This document shows, in pieces, positions 18,591 to 26,500 of a DNA stretch of 64,000 bases. Each line of letters opens with the position of its first letter. Position 1 is the first letter of the stretch. A program made the translations under genes and the position numbers. The DNA comes from DASXUL01 sp036504855 (GTDB lineage Bacteria; Armatimonadota; DTGP01; JAKQQT01), in NCBI GenBank assembly GCA_036504855.1, contig DASXUL010000075.1:1-64000 (forward strand), given 5' to 3'. A model generated the notes under the pieces. It saw only the letters and a program-made list of their open reading frames with translations, did not search any database and was not told the origin of the DNA.

Positions 18591-19733
18591 CTACATCCCC
18601 GGATACGGCCCCACGGCCTTCTCCTCATAGAGCAGCGTGGTGGATCCCAGGGTGATGACGCAGCCGCCCGCCAGCCGGGTTGCGCGGACTGGTTGGCCGT
18701 TGACGGCGGGCGGGTTCTGCGCGTCCAGGGCCATCAGCACGCGTTCGGAGCCGCGATCCTCGATCACGGCCTGCTCCGGGGAGACGCCGGGGTCCTTGAA
18801 GAGGGTGATCTCACATTTCGGGCTGCTGCCGAGGCGCGTCCGCTGCTCGTAGAGGATGAACTGTTTGCCCGCCAGCGGACCGGATGTAACGCTGAGCCAG
18901 GCCTCCTTGCGCATCTGGTCTACCAAACCGATGGCGAGGCCGGCCGCCACGCCGAGCACGGTGATGCCCACGGCGCGGCTCATGGTTCCGGTATCGCCGG
19001 CGCCGAACCGCGTCACCATGCCGATGGGGTCGAACATCACGCCGGCGGCGAAGCCGCCGATGAGCCCGCCCAGCACTCCGTTCACGACGCGCTTGCCGGA
19101 GCCGCGCCCGATCCCCTGCCCCAGTCCGATGCAGGTCCCCACGATGGACCAGCCCACGATGCGCGCCAGCATGACGTTGGGCAGCGATGGCTGGCCGCTG
19201 CCGATGAGCACGCCGAAGCAAAGTTGTCCGATGGCGCCGCCCACGAAGCCGCCGCCGGCTCCAATGGCGAGGCCGACGAGGGCGGCCATGGCGGCCTTCT
19301 GGAAGGCGCGCGCCTCGATGCCCTCGGCGGCGCCCAGGCACATGCCGATGACGCCGCCCATGAGCGCGCCAAACCCGCCCATCGCCGCGATCATCTGCCC
19401 CATGCTGGTAGTCTCGGACTGCCAGCCCACCATCGCTTCGCTGAGGGCCCACGCCACCGCTCCGCCAACCAGCCCGGCAATGGCGGACGGGGCCAGCGCC
19501 TGCGCGGAGACGCCCGAGGGGTACTGCGTCTTCGTCTTCCCAGGCCCGTAGCCCATCGGCCCCGGAACCATGGGACGGGGCGGCGCCGCTGGACGGTCTG
19601 GCGCGTTGCGCAGGTCGTCGGCGGTAATGACGATGCGGTTGGCGCCGGGCGTGGGGGCTTCCGCCTCCGGCGCCGGCGGTTTCGGCTGTTCATCATCGCC
19701 GTCGAACGATATCTCCACGCGGTTGTGGCTCAT
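18591..19733 (-). CDS. Membrane protein with C-terminal FHA domain (ubiquitin-like locus)
   Basis: The protein has 380 residues and is the last gene of the ubiquitin-like operon, 16 bp after the E2-like gene. The N-terminus contains VEISFDGDDE, a version of the short motif shared by other proteins of this locus. A Pro-rich linker leads to about five Gly/Ala-rich hydrophobic helices (residues about 85-275, for example GLVGGAVAWALSEA and GGFGALMGGVIGMCLG). The C-terminal 90 residues are FHA-like (RLGSSPKCEITL, then VSPEQAVIED, then VNGQPV). The usual SxxH is SPEQ, so phosphothreonine binding may be altered. No Ser/Thr kinase is encoded nearby. It is probably a membrane scaffold or sensor. Confidence 0.8.
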   Translation of the reverse strand: MSHNRVEISFDGDDEQPKPPAPEAEAPTPGANRIVITADDLRNAPDRPAAPPRPMVPGPMGYGPGKTKTQYPSGVSAQALAPSAIAGLVGGAVAWALSEAMVGWQSETTSMGQMIAAMGGFGALMGGVIGMCLGAAEGIEARAFQKAAMAALVGLAIGAGGGFVGGAIGQLCFGVLIGSGQPSLPNVMLARIVGWSIVGTCIGLGQGIGRGSGKRVVNGVLGGLIGGFAAGVMFDPIGMVTRFGAGDTGTMSRAVGITVLGVAAGLAIGLVDQMRKEAWLSVTSGPLAGKQFILYEQRTRLGSSPKCEITLFKDPGVSPEQAVIEDRGSERVLMALDAQNPPAVNGQPVRATRLAGGCVITLGSTTLLYEEKAVGPYPGM

Positions 19734-19749
19734 GGGGCGCCCGCATTCA

Positions 19750-20277
19750 TCAGAAGAGCTGGATCTCGAGGTCGTCTCGCGCGGGGGCGGCGGCGCCCAG
19801 CGTAATGGCCACCTCGGGTTGGAGGATGTTGATATTGCCGACCGGGAGCATGTTCCGGTTCTGGACGGCCCAGCGCGCCGCGGCGGCGTTGAGCGGGCTC
19901 TTGGGGTTGTAGGTCTTGTACTGGATCATGTCGCCGATCTGCACGATGACGTCGACCAGCGTCTCGCCGGCGGCCCAATGGTCGCCGATGCAGATGAAGG
20001 AGCCGAAGTTGGGGTGCCAGATGGGGGTCTTCAACACGCACTTGGGCTTCTCGCGCGGGTAGTCCGCGTGCAGGTAGATTTCGGCCACATGCTGACGCGC
20101 CGCAACGGGCGCGTTGCGGGTCGAGTCCCACACCAGGCCGGGCAGGTTGAACGTAACGATGTAGCGTTCGGGCGGGATGCCGGGCGCGGCGGGCTCCACC
20201 TTCACGAAGGGGTGTCCGGAAAACTCATTGCGGATCTTCTGCCAGTCCGCCGACAGGCGCATCAACCTCGGGTTCAC
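19750..20277 (-). CDS. E2 (ubiquitin-conjugating)-like protein, divergent
   Basis: The protein has 175 residues from GTG 20277, behind GAGG. It has a UBC-like fold: a beta-meander ending in HVAEIYLHADYPREKPKC, then IWHPNFGSFICIGDHW with HPN at 88-90 and a candidate catalytic Cys at 96, then AAGETLVDVIVQIGDMIQY matching the E2 helix after the active site. The spacing between HPN and Cys is shorter than in the second E2 of the locus (27385-27891). The C-terminus ends in DDLEIQLF, one of the shared acidic-hydrophobic motifs, and EVAITLG just before it may be a second copy. It likely carries the Ubl as a thioester. Confidence 0.85.
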   Translation of the reverse strand: MNPRLMRLSADWQKIRNEFSGHPFVKVEPAAPGIPPERYIVTFNLPGLVWDSTRNAPVAARQHVAEIYLHADYPREKPKCVLKTPIWHPNFGSFICIGDHWAAGETLVDVIVQIGDMIQYKTYNPKSPLNAAAARWAVQNRNMLPVGNINILQPEVAITLGAAAPARDDLEIQLF

Positions 20278-20291
20278 ATGTACCTCAATCT

Positions 20292-20397
20292 GAAGTCATC
20301 AGTCGTCAGTAATCAGTATTCAGTCGGAAGGAATGCACGTCAGGATGCTGCCCTCACGGGCCAGGCCCATTGCTGATGACTGATCACTGACGACTGT
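20292..20397. repeat. Inverted pair of CAGTCATCAGT-type repeat tracts
   Basis: CAGTCGTCAGTAATCAGTATTCAG on the left and the complement of CAGTCGTCAGTGATCAGTCATCAG on the right differ at three of 24 positions. The element lies between the E2-like and the RING-like gene and belongs to the same family as the tracts at 49399-49472, 54591-54729 and 59583-59612. Confidence 0.8.
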
Positions 20398-20406
20398 GGA
20401 CTACGT

Positions 20407-21210
20407 TCACTCATTCTCCAGCAGGACGCGGGCGTCGTCCAGGAAGCCCTCGGCCTGGCGGAAGGCGCGGCGCATCGCGTCTCCGTAGTTCTGTGCGGCG
20501 GCGAAGTCGTTGGCTCCTTCGGCCCGCGCCTCGCGCTGCCAGTTTGTTAGCCCTTCGGCGTAGGCGGCGGCGGCGTTGTGCAGGGCGTTGGAGAGGCGTC
20601 GCGCCTTCGGACCAGTCTGCGCCGCGTCGAAGGCGCTCAGGGCCTGCCGGGCCCGGTCGTACCGGGCCACAAAATCGCCCAAGTCGCCGCCGGTGTCGAC
20701 GCTGTTCTGCATCGCGTCGAAGGCCCGCATCACGGTGTCCGCATCGTCCTGAAAGTTCTCCGCGCGCTCCGCCGGACGGCGCTCCGGCGCGAAAGGCGAT
20801 GGCTGAACCGCCGGCTGCGGGACCGCCGGAGCGGGAACCGGTTCCGGCGGCGCCAGGGTAACTGGCTGCGAGGCGGGACGGTTCATCGCCAGCACAAACA
20901 CTATTAGTATGACCGTCGTCGCCGCAAGCGAGGTTCCGATCCAGACCGCTGGCCTTGCCGCGCGCCGGGCGCGCGGCCCCGGACCCGCGGCGCCCCCGTT
21001 CGTTGCATCTCTCTCAGCGGGCGCGCGGGGGGCCGGCGCGCTGGAGCAGCCGAAGGTGGTGCAGCCGCCGTTCTCGTTCCAGCATGCCTCGTGGTGCGCG
21101 ATGGCGCACGCCCCGCACACGTGCACGGGCACGCCGGGCTTGATGGGCGTCTGGCAGTACGGGCAGGTCTTCCCGATGGCGGCCTGGCCGGTATCGGTAT
21201 CGGTGTTCAA
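20407..21210 (-). CDS. RING/treble-clef zinc-finger membrane protein
   Basis: The protein has 267 residues, probably from TTG 21210, although no good ribosome site is visible. Residues 16-55 form a binuclear treble-clef/RING-like cluster: CPYC, then CGACAIAHHEACW, then C50 and C55 in GGCTTFGC. A Pro/Arg linker is followed by one transmembrane helix (about 88-110, VWIGTSLAATTVILIVFVLA) and a C-terminal alpha-helical, envelope-facing domain of about 130 residues. Prokaryotic RING-like fingers next to E1/E2/JAMM genes are thought to act like E3 adaptors. Ligase activity here is an inference. Sibling fingers lie in the next two genes upstream in the operon and in the first gene. Confidence 0.8.
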   Translation of the reverse strand: MNTDTDTGQAAIGKTCPYCQTPIKPGVPVHVCGACAIAHHEACWNENGGCTTFGCSSAPAPRAPAERDATNGGAAGPGPRARRAARPAVWIGTSLAATTVILIVFVLAMNRPASQPVTLAPPEPVPAPAVPQPAVQPSPFAPERRPAERAENFQDDADTVMRAFDAMQNSVDTGGDLGDFVARYDRARQALSAFDAAQTGPKARRLSNALHNAAAAYAEGLTNWQREARAEGANDFAAAQNYGDAMRRAFRQAEGFLDDARVLLENE

Positions 21211-21244
21211 GCTGGTTTCATTCGCCTAGCCCGTCCGCAACTCC

Positions 21245-22030
21245 CTAGAAGAGCGAGCGGGCGATGAAGAGCAGGCCCAGCACGAGGGCCACGATATTCA
21301 GGGTGTTGGCGGTCCGGGCAGCGGAGATCGCGCCCATGAAATCGCCAACCGTCGCCCGGCTGCGCGCCGTGGCGGAAAAGCAGATGCTGGCGACGCCAAT
21401 CGGCAGGCAGCAGAATATGGTGACGAGGATGCTCTCCACCATATGGTCTTCCACGCGCACCGGAGCGGCGTAAGGGTAGCCCGCGGGCGAGTTCCGGCCC
21501 TGCCAGGTTGGCGACACGGGCGGTGACCAACCGTACGCGGGCGGCGGCGCGCCGAACGTCTGAGGCGTTGGCGCGGCGGCCGCCCCGGCGCACCCAAAGG
21601 TCGTGCATCCGTTGTTCGCCCGCCAGCACTCTTCGTGGTGGGCCATCCCGCAGATGGCGCACGCGCGCGCGGCCACCCCTGGTTTGATAGGCGTCTGGCA
21701 GTACGGACATGTTTTACCCACTGCATCGACCGGCGGCGCGGAAGGCATCGGCGGAGGCGGGGCGGGTCGCGCCGCCGGCTGGGGGGCGGGCTCCGGGTCC
21801 GCCGGCCGGAAGACGCGGGCGATCTGCGCGTGGACCTCGGACTCCGTGGCCGGCCGGACCGACAACTGGTAGCGCGTTTTCAGCAGCGCCAGCGTTCCGG
21901 CGGCCTCCACCGCGCCGGGATCCGCCGCAAGAATGGTCAGCAACGTGCCGTCCAGCGCCAGCGGGGCCACGCGATTGTATTCGCAGAACGGCCGGCGGAC
22001 GATGTCTCTCAGTTGTGTGGAGGGCTGCAT
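21245..22030 (-). CDS. MshEN-like / RING-like zinc finger / CD225-like membrane protein
   Basis: The protein has 261 residues and shows an unusual three-part architecture. Residues 1-75 resemble the N-terminal MshEN/GspE-N domain of secretion ATPases (LALDGTLLTILAADPGAVEA, TESEVHAQIARVF). That domain binds c-di-GMP in some proteins. Residues of about 105-150 are a RING/treble-clef finger (CPYC, CAICGMAHHEECW, NNGCTTFGC). The C-terminal 75 residues match the CD225/dispanin membrane family: VESILVTIFCCLPIGVASI, then ARSRATVGDFMGAISAARTA, then NIVALVLGLLF. It likely sits at the inner membrane and recruits the conjugation machinery there. Confidence 0.82.
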   Translation of the reverse strand: MQPSTQLRDIVRRPFCEYNRVAPLALDGTLLTILAADPGAVEAAGTLALLKTRYQLSVRPATESEVHAQIARVFRPADPEPAPQPAARPAPPPPMPSAPPVDAVGKTCPYCQTPIKPGVAARACAICGMAHHEECWRANNGCTTFGCAGAAAAPTPQTFGAPPPAYGWSPPVSPTWQGRNSPAGYPYAAPVRVEDHMVESILVTIFCCLPIGVASICFSATARSRATVGDFMGAISAARTANTLNIVALVLGLLFIARSLF

Positions 22031-22043
22031 GGCGGTATGTGAA

Positions 22044-22658
22044 TCAGTATGAACTGGACCTAGCGGCGGCGATGACCGCTATCACCCCAATAAGCCCGCC
22101 GAATAGGAGCGAAAGGGCGAAGAACACGATGGCCCACGTTCTCCAAACGTTCTGAGTGGCCTGCATTTCCTGAACGGAGCTGAACCGGCCGCTTTCCCAG
22201 GCCCAGCGGTTGCCCATTACGCCGCTGACGATGGCCACGACGAGACCGATGTATGGCACGAGCGCGAGCAGTGTCCAGTAGGCGCGGTGATTGAGCCCCC
22301 AGATCCAACTGAACATGAAGGCGCCCCAGTTCCAGCCGCCCAGGTCCGCCGCCGTGGGCTGGCCTCCCGCGTAGCTTCCCGCGGCGTAGTTGTAGCCCTG
22401 CGCGCTTGGCGGCGCTTGGTATCCGCCCGGAGCCTGATATCCCGGGGGAGACGGTTGGTATCCGAACGTGGTCGCGGCGGCGCCCGCGGCGCGCGGGCAG
22501 CCGGGCCTCGTGCAGCCGGCATTCGCCTTCCAGCAGTCTATGTGGTGCGGCGTGTAGCATGATTCGCACACGTACACCGCGCCGCCGGGCTGCAGCGCGG
22601 CATGGCAGAACGGACAGGCCTTTCCAACGACATCCGGTCCGGCGATCATCTGTGGCAT
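22044..22658 (-). CDS. RING-like zinc finger fused to DUF2628-like membrane domain
   Basis: The protein has 204 residues. The N-terminal finger uses CPFC (about 15-18), CESCYTPHHIDCW and the Cys pair in AGCTRPGC, in the same layout as the other fingers of this locus. A Gly/Tyr/Pro-rich low-complexity linker follows. The C-terminal 100 residues contain WNWGAFMFSWIWGLNHRAYW, then two hydrophobic helices (LLALVPYIGLVVAIVSGVMG and IVFFALSLLFGGLIGVIAVI) separated by NRWAWESGRF. This resembles the DUF2628 family of small membrane proteins. It probably presents a Ubl-system adaptor at the membrane. Confidence 0.78.
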   Translation of the reverse strand: MPQMIAGPDVVGKACPFCHAALQPGGAVYVCESCYTPHHIDCWKANAGCTRPGCPRAAGAAATTFGYQPSPPGYQAPGGYQAPPSAQGYNYAAGSYAGGQPTAADLGGWNWGAFMFSWIWGLNHRAYWTLLALVPYIGLVVAIVSGVMGNRWAWESGRFSSVQEMQATQNVWRTWAIVFFALSLLFGGLIGVIAVIAAARSSSY

Positions 22659-22701
22659 GAGGGATACTCATTTCTGCCCTAGGGGCGTTGTTGGGCGGGC
22701 G

Positions 22702-23871
22702 CTACCCGCCCATCTGGTCGGTCCACCAAGCTCTGAAGCGTTCCCACGTGGTCATCGGCGGCGGCGCGGGCGGCATCTCCCGCAGACGTCGCTCGGCGTC
22801 TTCCTTCACTTGCGCCACGACATCCTTCGGCGCGTGTTCCAACGCGCCTTCCAGTCCGTTCGCCACGGCGCGGCCGGTGTCTGGCCCCGCCGAAGCGGCC
22901 TGATCGAAGGGCACGGCCACCCGGGCGCGCAGAGACTCCATGCCCTTGGGCGCCGCGTAATCGGCCTGCGCATCGACCGCCCGGATTTCGCCCAGATAGT
23001 ACGCGGGCGCCTTCGGGTTCAGCGTTTCGGCGCGGCGGAACTCTCGCGCGGCCTCCTGGTGATCGCCCGCGGCGGCGAAGGCGGCCCCGAACCGGGCGAA
23101 CTCCTCGGCGCGGCGCCGGCGATCCGCCGCCGCGTTGGGTCGCAAGGCCGTCTGCAACGCCAGGGCCGCCAGAAGGGCCAGTATGAGAACGTTCTTGAAG
23201 CTCAATGGTCGCGCGTCTCTTTCCGCATTGGCCGGCCGCGGGGATTCCGTCCACTTCGAGCGCTTCGCGAGCGTCCGAACCCGCGCTCGGTCGCTTCGAT
23301 GGCCAAACATATAGTAGCCCGGCGCGGGCTCCACCCGCCCGTCGCGCCAGGCGAAGAAGTCGCGCGTGCAGGCGATCGGGTCCACCACCAGCCCGACCAT
23401 GGCCGGGTCCGCGAAGAAGTTGCGGTGGATGAACTGGTCCTGCTCCGAAAAGAACACGCCCAGGCCCGGGTGGGTGTGATACCAGCCCACGATTTGCAGG
23501 TTCGGGCAGTGTTCCTCGCGATCCGCGTTCAGGGTCTGCCACGTCTCGTGCGTGAACGTAAGCTCGGTGCGCGTTTCGGCGGCGGCGCGGGCCGGCAGGG
23601 TTCTCTCAATGAGCACGTACTCGCCGTCGCCCGATGCGTAGACGCCCCCCAGAAGAACGCCGCCCACCTCCGCCTTCGGCGAAGCGGCTGCGTGGAACTC
23701 AACCGATGCCAGTGCTTCGTACTGGATGTAGACGGGGATCGCCACCATCGCCGGGGTTCCCACCGCGGTCACATGGGTCCGGCGTTCCTCCGAGGGCGAC
23801 GGACGGCGCTCCGCCTCGCGGCGGCCCCGTTCGTTTCCCAATCGGATGTCTATGTCATCGTGGCCGGGCAC
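22702..23871 (-). CDS. JAMM/MPN-domain protease, membrane-anchored with TPR-like tail
   Basis: The protein has 389 residues from GTG 23871 behind GGAGGGAG. The extreme N-terminus carries DDIDIRLG, the shared motif of this locus. Residues of about 45-185 are a JAB/MPN metalloprotease with a complete JAMM set: E68 in EVGGVLLG, H132 and H134 in WYHTHPGLGVFFSEQD, and D145. One transmembrane helix (about 226-243) is followed by a TPR-like helical region (FARFGAAFAAAGDHQEAARE, FRRAETLNPKAPAYYLGEI). JAMM proteases process or remove ubiquitin-like proteins. The catalytic domain should face the cytoplasm and the TPR-like part the envelope, as inferred from the single helix. Confidence 0.87.
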   Translation of the reverse strand: MPGHDDIDIRLGNERGRREAERRPSPSEERRTHVTAVGTPAMVAIPVYIQYEALASVEFHAAASPKAEVGGVLLGGVYASGDGEYVLIERTLPARAAAETRTELTFTHETWQTLNADREEHCPNLQIVGWYHTHPGLGVFFSEQDQFIHRNFFADPAMVGLVVDPIACTRDFFAWRDGRVEPAPGYYMFGHRSDRARVRTLAKRSKWTESPRPANAERDARPLSFKNVLILALLAALALQTALRPNAAADRRRRAEEFARFGAAFAAAGDHQEAAREFRRAETLNPKAPAYYLGEIRAVDAQADYAAPKGMESLRARVAVPFDQAASAGPDTGRAVANGLEGALEHAPKDVVAQVKEDAERRLREMPPAPPPMTTWERFRAWWTDQMGG

Positions 23872-23884
23872 GGCGCTCCCTCCG

Positions 23885-24889
23885 CTATGGCTTCGCGGCC
23901 AGGGTCTTTGCCAGGTCTTCAGATGGAAGCAAGAGCCTTCCGCCCACAGTGAGGGCGTTCGGATCCTGAATGTGGTTCAGCACGCGGATGGCTTCCGCGG
24001 CGCGACCGTCGCCGTACTGCGCGCTGGCGATTTGCCAGAGGCTGTCGCCGGGCCGAACGGTGTAAGCGCGGCTCCAGCTCGATGTCGCCTTCGGCGCGGG
24101 CGCCGGGGCGATTGCGGCCGGCGGCGGCTCCTCGCGCTTCCCGGCGGGCGGCGCGGCGGGCGCCGGAGCCGCCGCCGGAACCGTGACGGTTCGCACTACC
24201 ACTCGTTCGACGATTCGTTCTCGTGGGGGTCGAAAAAAGGCCATGTAAGCCACCCCCAGGGCCACGCCGACCACAACCCCGCCAGCCACCAGGGCGGCGC
24301 GGGCCATCTGGTAGGCCGCCGGAATCGGCTGGCCGGGTGGAATCGGAGCAAGGCGCGTCGGCGCGGGTTCCGCGGGCGGGCGGTCTGCCCGCTCCACCTT
24401 GCCGTCCTCCCAACGGAAGAACCCCCGCGTCTTTCCGATGGGGTCCACCACATAGGCGATCTGCCACGGTAGGTTGAAGAAGTTGTGCTGGATGAAGAGG
24501 TCCCACCGCGAGAGGAAGATCCCGAATCCGGGGTGCGTGTGGTACCAGCCCACGATCTTCAGGCCGGGGTACTGCTCGTCCTTCACGCGATGGATGTCAT
24601 CCCAGGTTGCGTGGGTGAACTTAACGCTGGTGCTCACGGCCTCGGTGTGTTTGGCCTCGATAGCGGCGGTAACGCGCACCAGGGGGCGAGGCCCGTCCGT
24701 GCGCAGCTCGCCCAACAGCACGCCGCCCAGTTCCCGGGTGGTGTCGGTCTGCGCGAACTGCTCGATGGAGGCGGCGACGGCCGGATCCATCCAGATTTCC
24801 GGACGATCGCCGGAGGGTTCAACGGGAGCCAGCGTGATGTCCAGATCCACGTCTTCCTCATCCCGATGGCTGGGTTCCGGCGTTGTCAT
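23885..24889 (-). CDS. JAMM/MPN-domain protease, membrane-anchored with LysM domain
   Basis: The protein has 334 residues. ATG 24889 is preceded by AAGGAACAG, and a longer in-frame extension only reads through the E1 gene. VDLDITLAP (14-22) is the shared motif. The JAMM domain covers about 30-165 with E53 (ELGGVLLG), H117 and H119 (WYHTHPGFGIFLSRWD) and D130. One transmembrane helix (about 197-219) and a Pro/Ala-rich linker lead to a C-terminal LysM domain (YTVRPGDSLWQIASAQYGDG through LTVGGRLLLP), which normally binds peptidoglycan. It appears to link Ubl processing inside the cell to the cell wall. Thirteen bases separate it from the next JAMM gene. Confidence 0.9.
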   Translation of the reverse strand: MTTPEPSHRDEEDVDLDITLAPVEPSGDRPEIWMDPAVAASIEQFAQTDTTRELGGVLLGELRTDGPRPLVRVTAAIEAKHTEAVSTSVKFTHATWDDIHRVKDEQYPGLKIVGWYHTHPGFGIFLSRWDLFIQHNFFNLPWQIAYVVDPIGKTRGFFRWEDGKVERADRPPAEPAPTRLAPIPPGQPIPAAYQMARAALVAGGVVVGVALGVAYMAFFRPPRERIVERVVVRTVTVPAAAPAPAAPPAGKREEPPPAAIAPAPAPKATSSWSRAYTVRPGDSLWQIASAQYGDGRAAEAIRVLNHIQDPNALTVGGRLLLPSEDLAKTLAAKP

Positions 24890-24927
24890 GGTCTGTTCCT
24901 TCCGACCGGCCGCACTTGCGGCGCGAT

Positions 24928-26166
24928 TCAGTCCCCCATCACGGCGGCGCGGTCGCCGGAGAGCTCGTAGAAGCGCTCCTCCAGCCCGCTGTGCGCGGTG
25001 AGGATGTCGAACTTCGGGATGCCGACCTCGGCCAGCGTGCAGTCCAGGTAGGCCTCGTCTCCGGTGACCATATGCGTGGACTCGTAGGCGCGGCTCTCGC
25101 CGCACGTCGGGCAGCGGGCCTCCCGCTCCGTCAGTCGTCCCAGGGCCCGGAAAACGGGTTCGGCTGTGCCGCAGGCGGCGCAACGGAAGGCTGTGACGAT
25201 TTCCCGCACGAACCCCAGCGCGGCTTCCGGGCCAAGATCCGCTCGGGCCCGATCCAAACAGGTTCGCAACGTCGTGCCCGATGCCGTCCAGTCTGTTTCC
25301 TGGATGTGCCCCCAGGTTTCGTGGCTGAGGCAATCCGGCTTGCGGCGATAGGTGACGGTGAACGAGTCGTGCGTGGCGCCGTTGAAGAAGAAGCCTTTCC
25401 CTTCCAGGGTGGGCAGGTCCGCCCGGCCGTGCAGCAGTTTCAGCGCTTCCTGGCACTCGATGCCCGCGATGACGCTGCCGGTGGTGGGAGTTGTAGGCAC
25501 CTTCCCCTCCAGCATCTGATCGCGCGACAGCAGCGCGCAGGATCTGCGCTGGGCCAGCATCCGGTAGTCCGCCTCGTTCATGGTGCACTCGTAGCACGCG
25601 CCGTCCGGCGGCACGAAGACGCGCGCCATGCCGTTCAGCACCTCAATGGCGCCATCCACGAACGGCCGCGTCAGGCGCCAACAGCACTGGTTTACCCACA
25701 GACGCGCCTCGCGGTTATCCAGCCCGCCGATCACCACGTCCACCGCGCGGAAGACGCCGAGCCCGACGTCGTGGATGACGTTTCCGGCATAAGCGTGGAC
25801 ATGCGTATCCGGGTTGATATCCATCGCCGCGCGCGCGGCCGCCTCGGCCTTCAACTGCCCTTCGTCTCGTGCGCGGTAGAGGACAGATCGGGAAAGGTTG
25901 CTGTTTTCCACGCGGTCCATATCCACGAGGAACACATAGCCGATGCCCAGCAGAGCCATGTTCTTCAGGATCTCATTGCCCAACGCGCCGGCGCCGACCA
26001 CCATCACGCGGGAGGTGCGCAGGCGTTCCTGATCCCACCAGGGGATCAGGCGCAGACGGCTGTAGCGGTCTTCCTCTTCGGCGCCCCCATCCAGCGTCAC
26101 GGAGATGGGCGCGGCGGGCGCCGGAGGAGGAAGCGCGCCCAGCGTGATATCGAGGTCGTCTGCCAT
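24928..26166 (-). CDS. E1-like (ThiF/UBA family) adenylyltransferase of the Ubl system
   Basis: The protein has 412 residues. DDLDITLG at 3-10 is the shared motif, and ISVTLDGG at 21-28 may be a second copy. The adenylation domain is clear: GAGALGNEIL (58-67) nucleotide loop, VDMDRVENSNLSRSVLY (81-97) with the conserved Asp and Arg, then AAMDINPDTHVHAY and GGLDNREARLWVN. KVPTTPTTGSVIAG and QEALKLL complete the ThiF/E1 core. Zinc ligands are CYEC (191-194) and CAAC/CPTC (329-332, 352-355). C210 (RRSCALL) is the best catalytic Cys candidate. It probably activates the Ubl encoded immediately upstream, whose stop codon abuts this ATG. Confidence 0.92.
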   Translation of the reverse strand: MADDLDITLGALPPPAPAAPISVTLDGGAEEEDRYSRLRLIPWWDQERLRTSRVMVVGAGALGNEILKNMALLGIGYVFLVDMDRVENSNLSRSVLYRARDEGQLKAEAAARAAMDINPDTHVHAYAGNVIHDVGLGVFRAVDVVIGGLDNREARLWVNQCCWRLTRPFVDGAIEVLNGMARVFVPPDGACYECTMNEADYRMLAQRRSCALLSRDQMLEGKVPTTPTTGSVIAGIECQEALKLLHGRADLPTLEGKGFFFNGATHDSFTVTYRRKPDCLSHETWGHIQETDWTASGTTLRTCLDRARADLGPEAALGFVREIVTAFRCAACGTAEPVFRALGRLTEREARCPTCGESRAYESTHMVTGDEAYLDCTLAEVGIPKFDILTAHSGLEERFYELSGDRAAVMGD

Positions 26167-26439
26167 TCAGGCTCCGGCGGTGATTTCGGGCAGCAGGCGG
26201 AGCACATCGTCGTCCTTCACGCCAGCGTCCGCCAGAGTCTGCTCGTCGGTAAGCTGCATGCCGGAGGCTTTGTGCTGAAACTTGTAGCTCAGCAACTGGC
26301 CTCCGGGGTCGGTTGAGGGAAGTTGCATCATCTCAACGAGGCGGGCGATGATGCGGCGCACGGGCGCGTCGTCCGGCAGGGTCGCCTGTTGCTCCTTGTT
26401 GCCGGTGGCATCCAAGATGGTTACGTTCACTTTGCCCAT
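26167..26439 (-). CDS. Ubiquitin-like (beta-grasp, YukD-like) protein
   Basis: The protein has 90 residues. The pattern is that of a beta-grasp fold: strand VNVTILDATG, strand QQATLPDD, helix APVRRIIARLVEMMQL, strand LLSYKFQHKASGMQL, turn TDEQTLADAGVKDDD, and strand VLRLLPEITAGA. The last two residues are Gly-Ala rather than the Gly-Gly expected of a mature conjugatable Ubl. Removal of Ala90 by a JAMM protease would leave one terminal Gly, which is an inference. The TGA is directly followed by the E1 ATG, so the two are translationally coupled. It is probably the modifier that the E1, E2 and JAMM proteins act on. Confidence 0.88.
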   Translation of the reverse strand: MGKVNVTILDATGNKEQQATLPDDAPVRRIIARLVEMMQLPSTDPGGQLLSYKFQHKASGMQLTDEQTLADAGVKDDDVLRLLPEITAGA

Positions 26440-26500
26440 AGGTTGTCTCTCTGGTCTCCTATACGGTCATGGTCGGCAGCGGGTTACGCCGGCGCCGTGG

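Noticed and set aside
24890..25597. N-terminal extension of the JAMM-LysM protein into the E1 gene
   Set aside because: It reads another frame of the E1 gene. ATG 24889 has a good ribosome site and the expected N-terminal motif.
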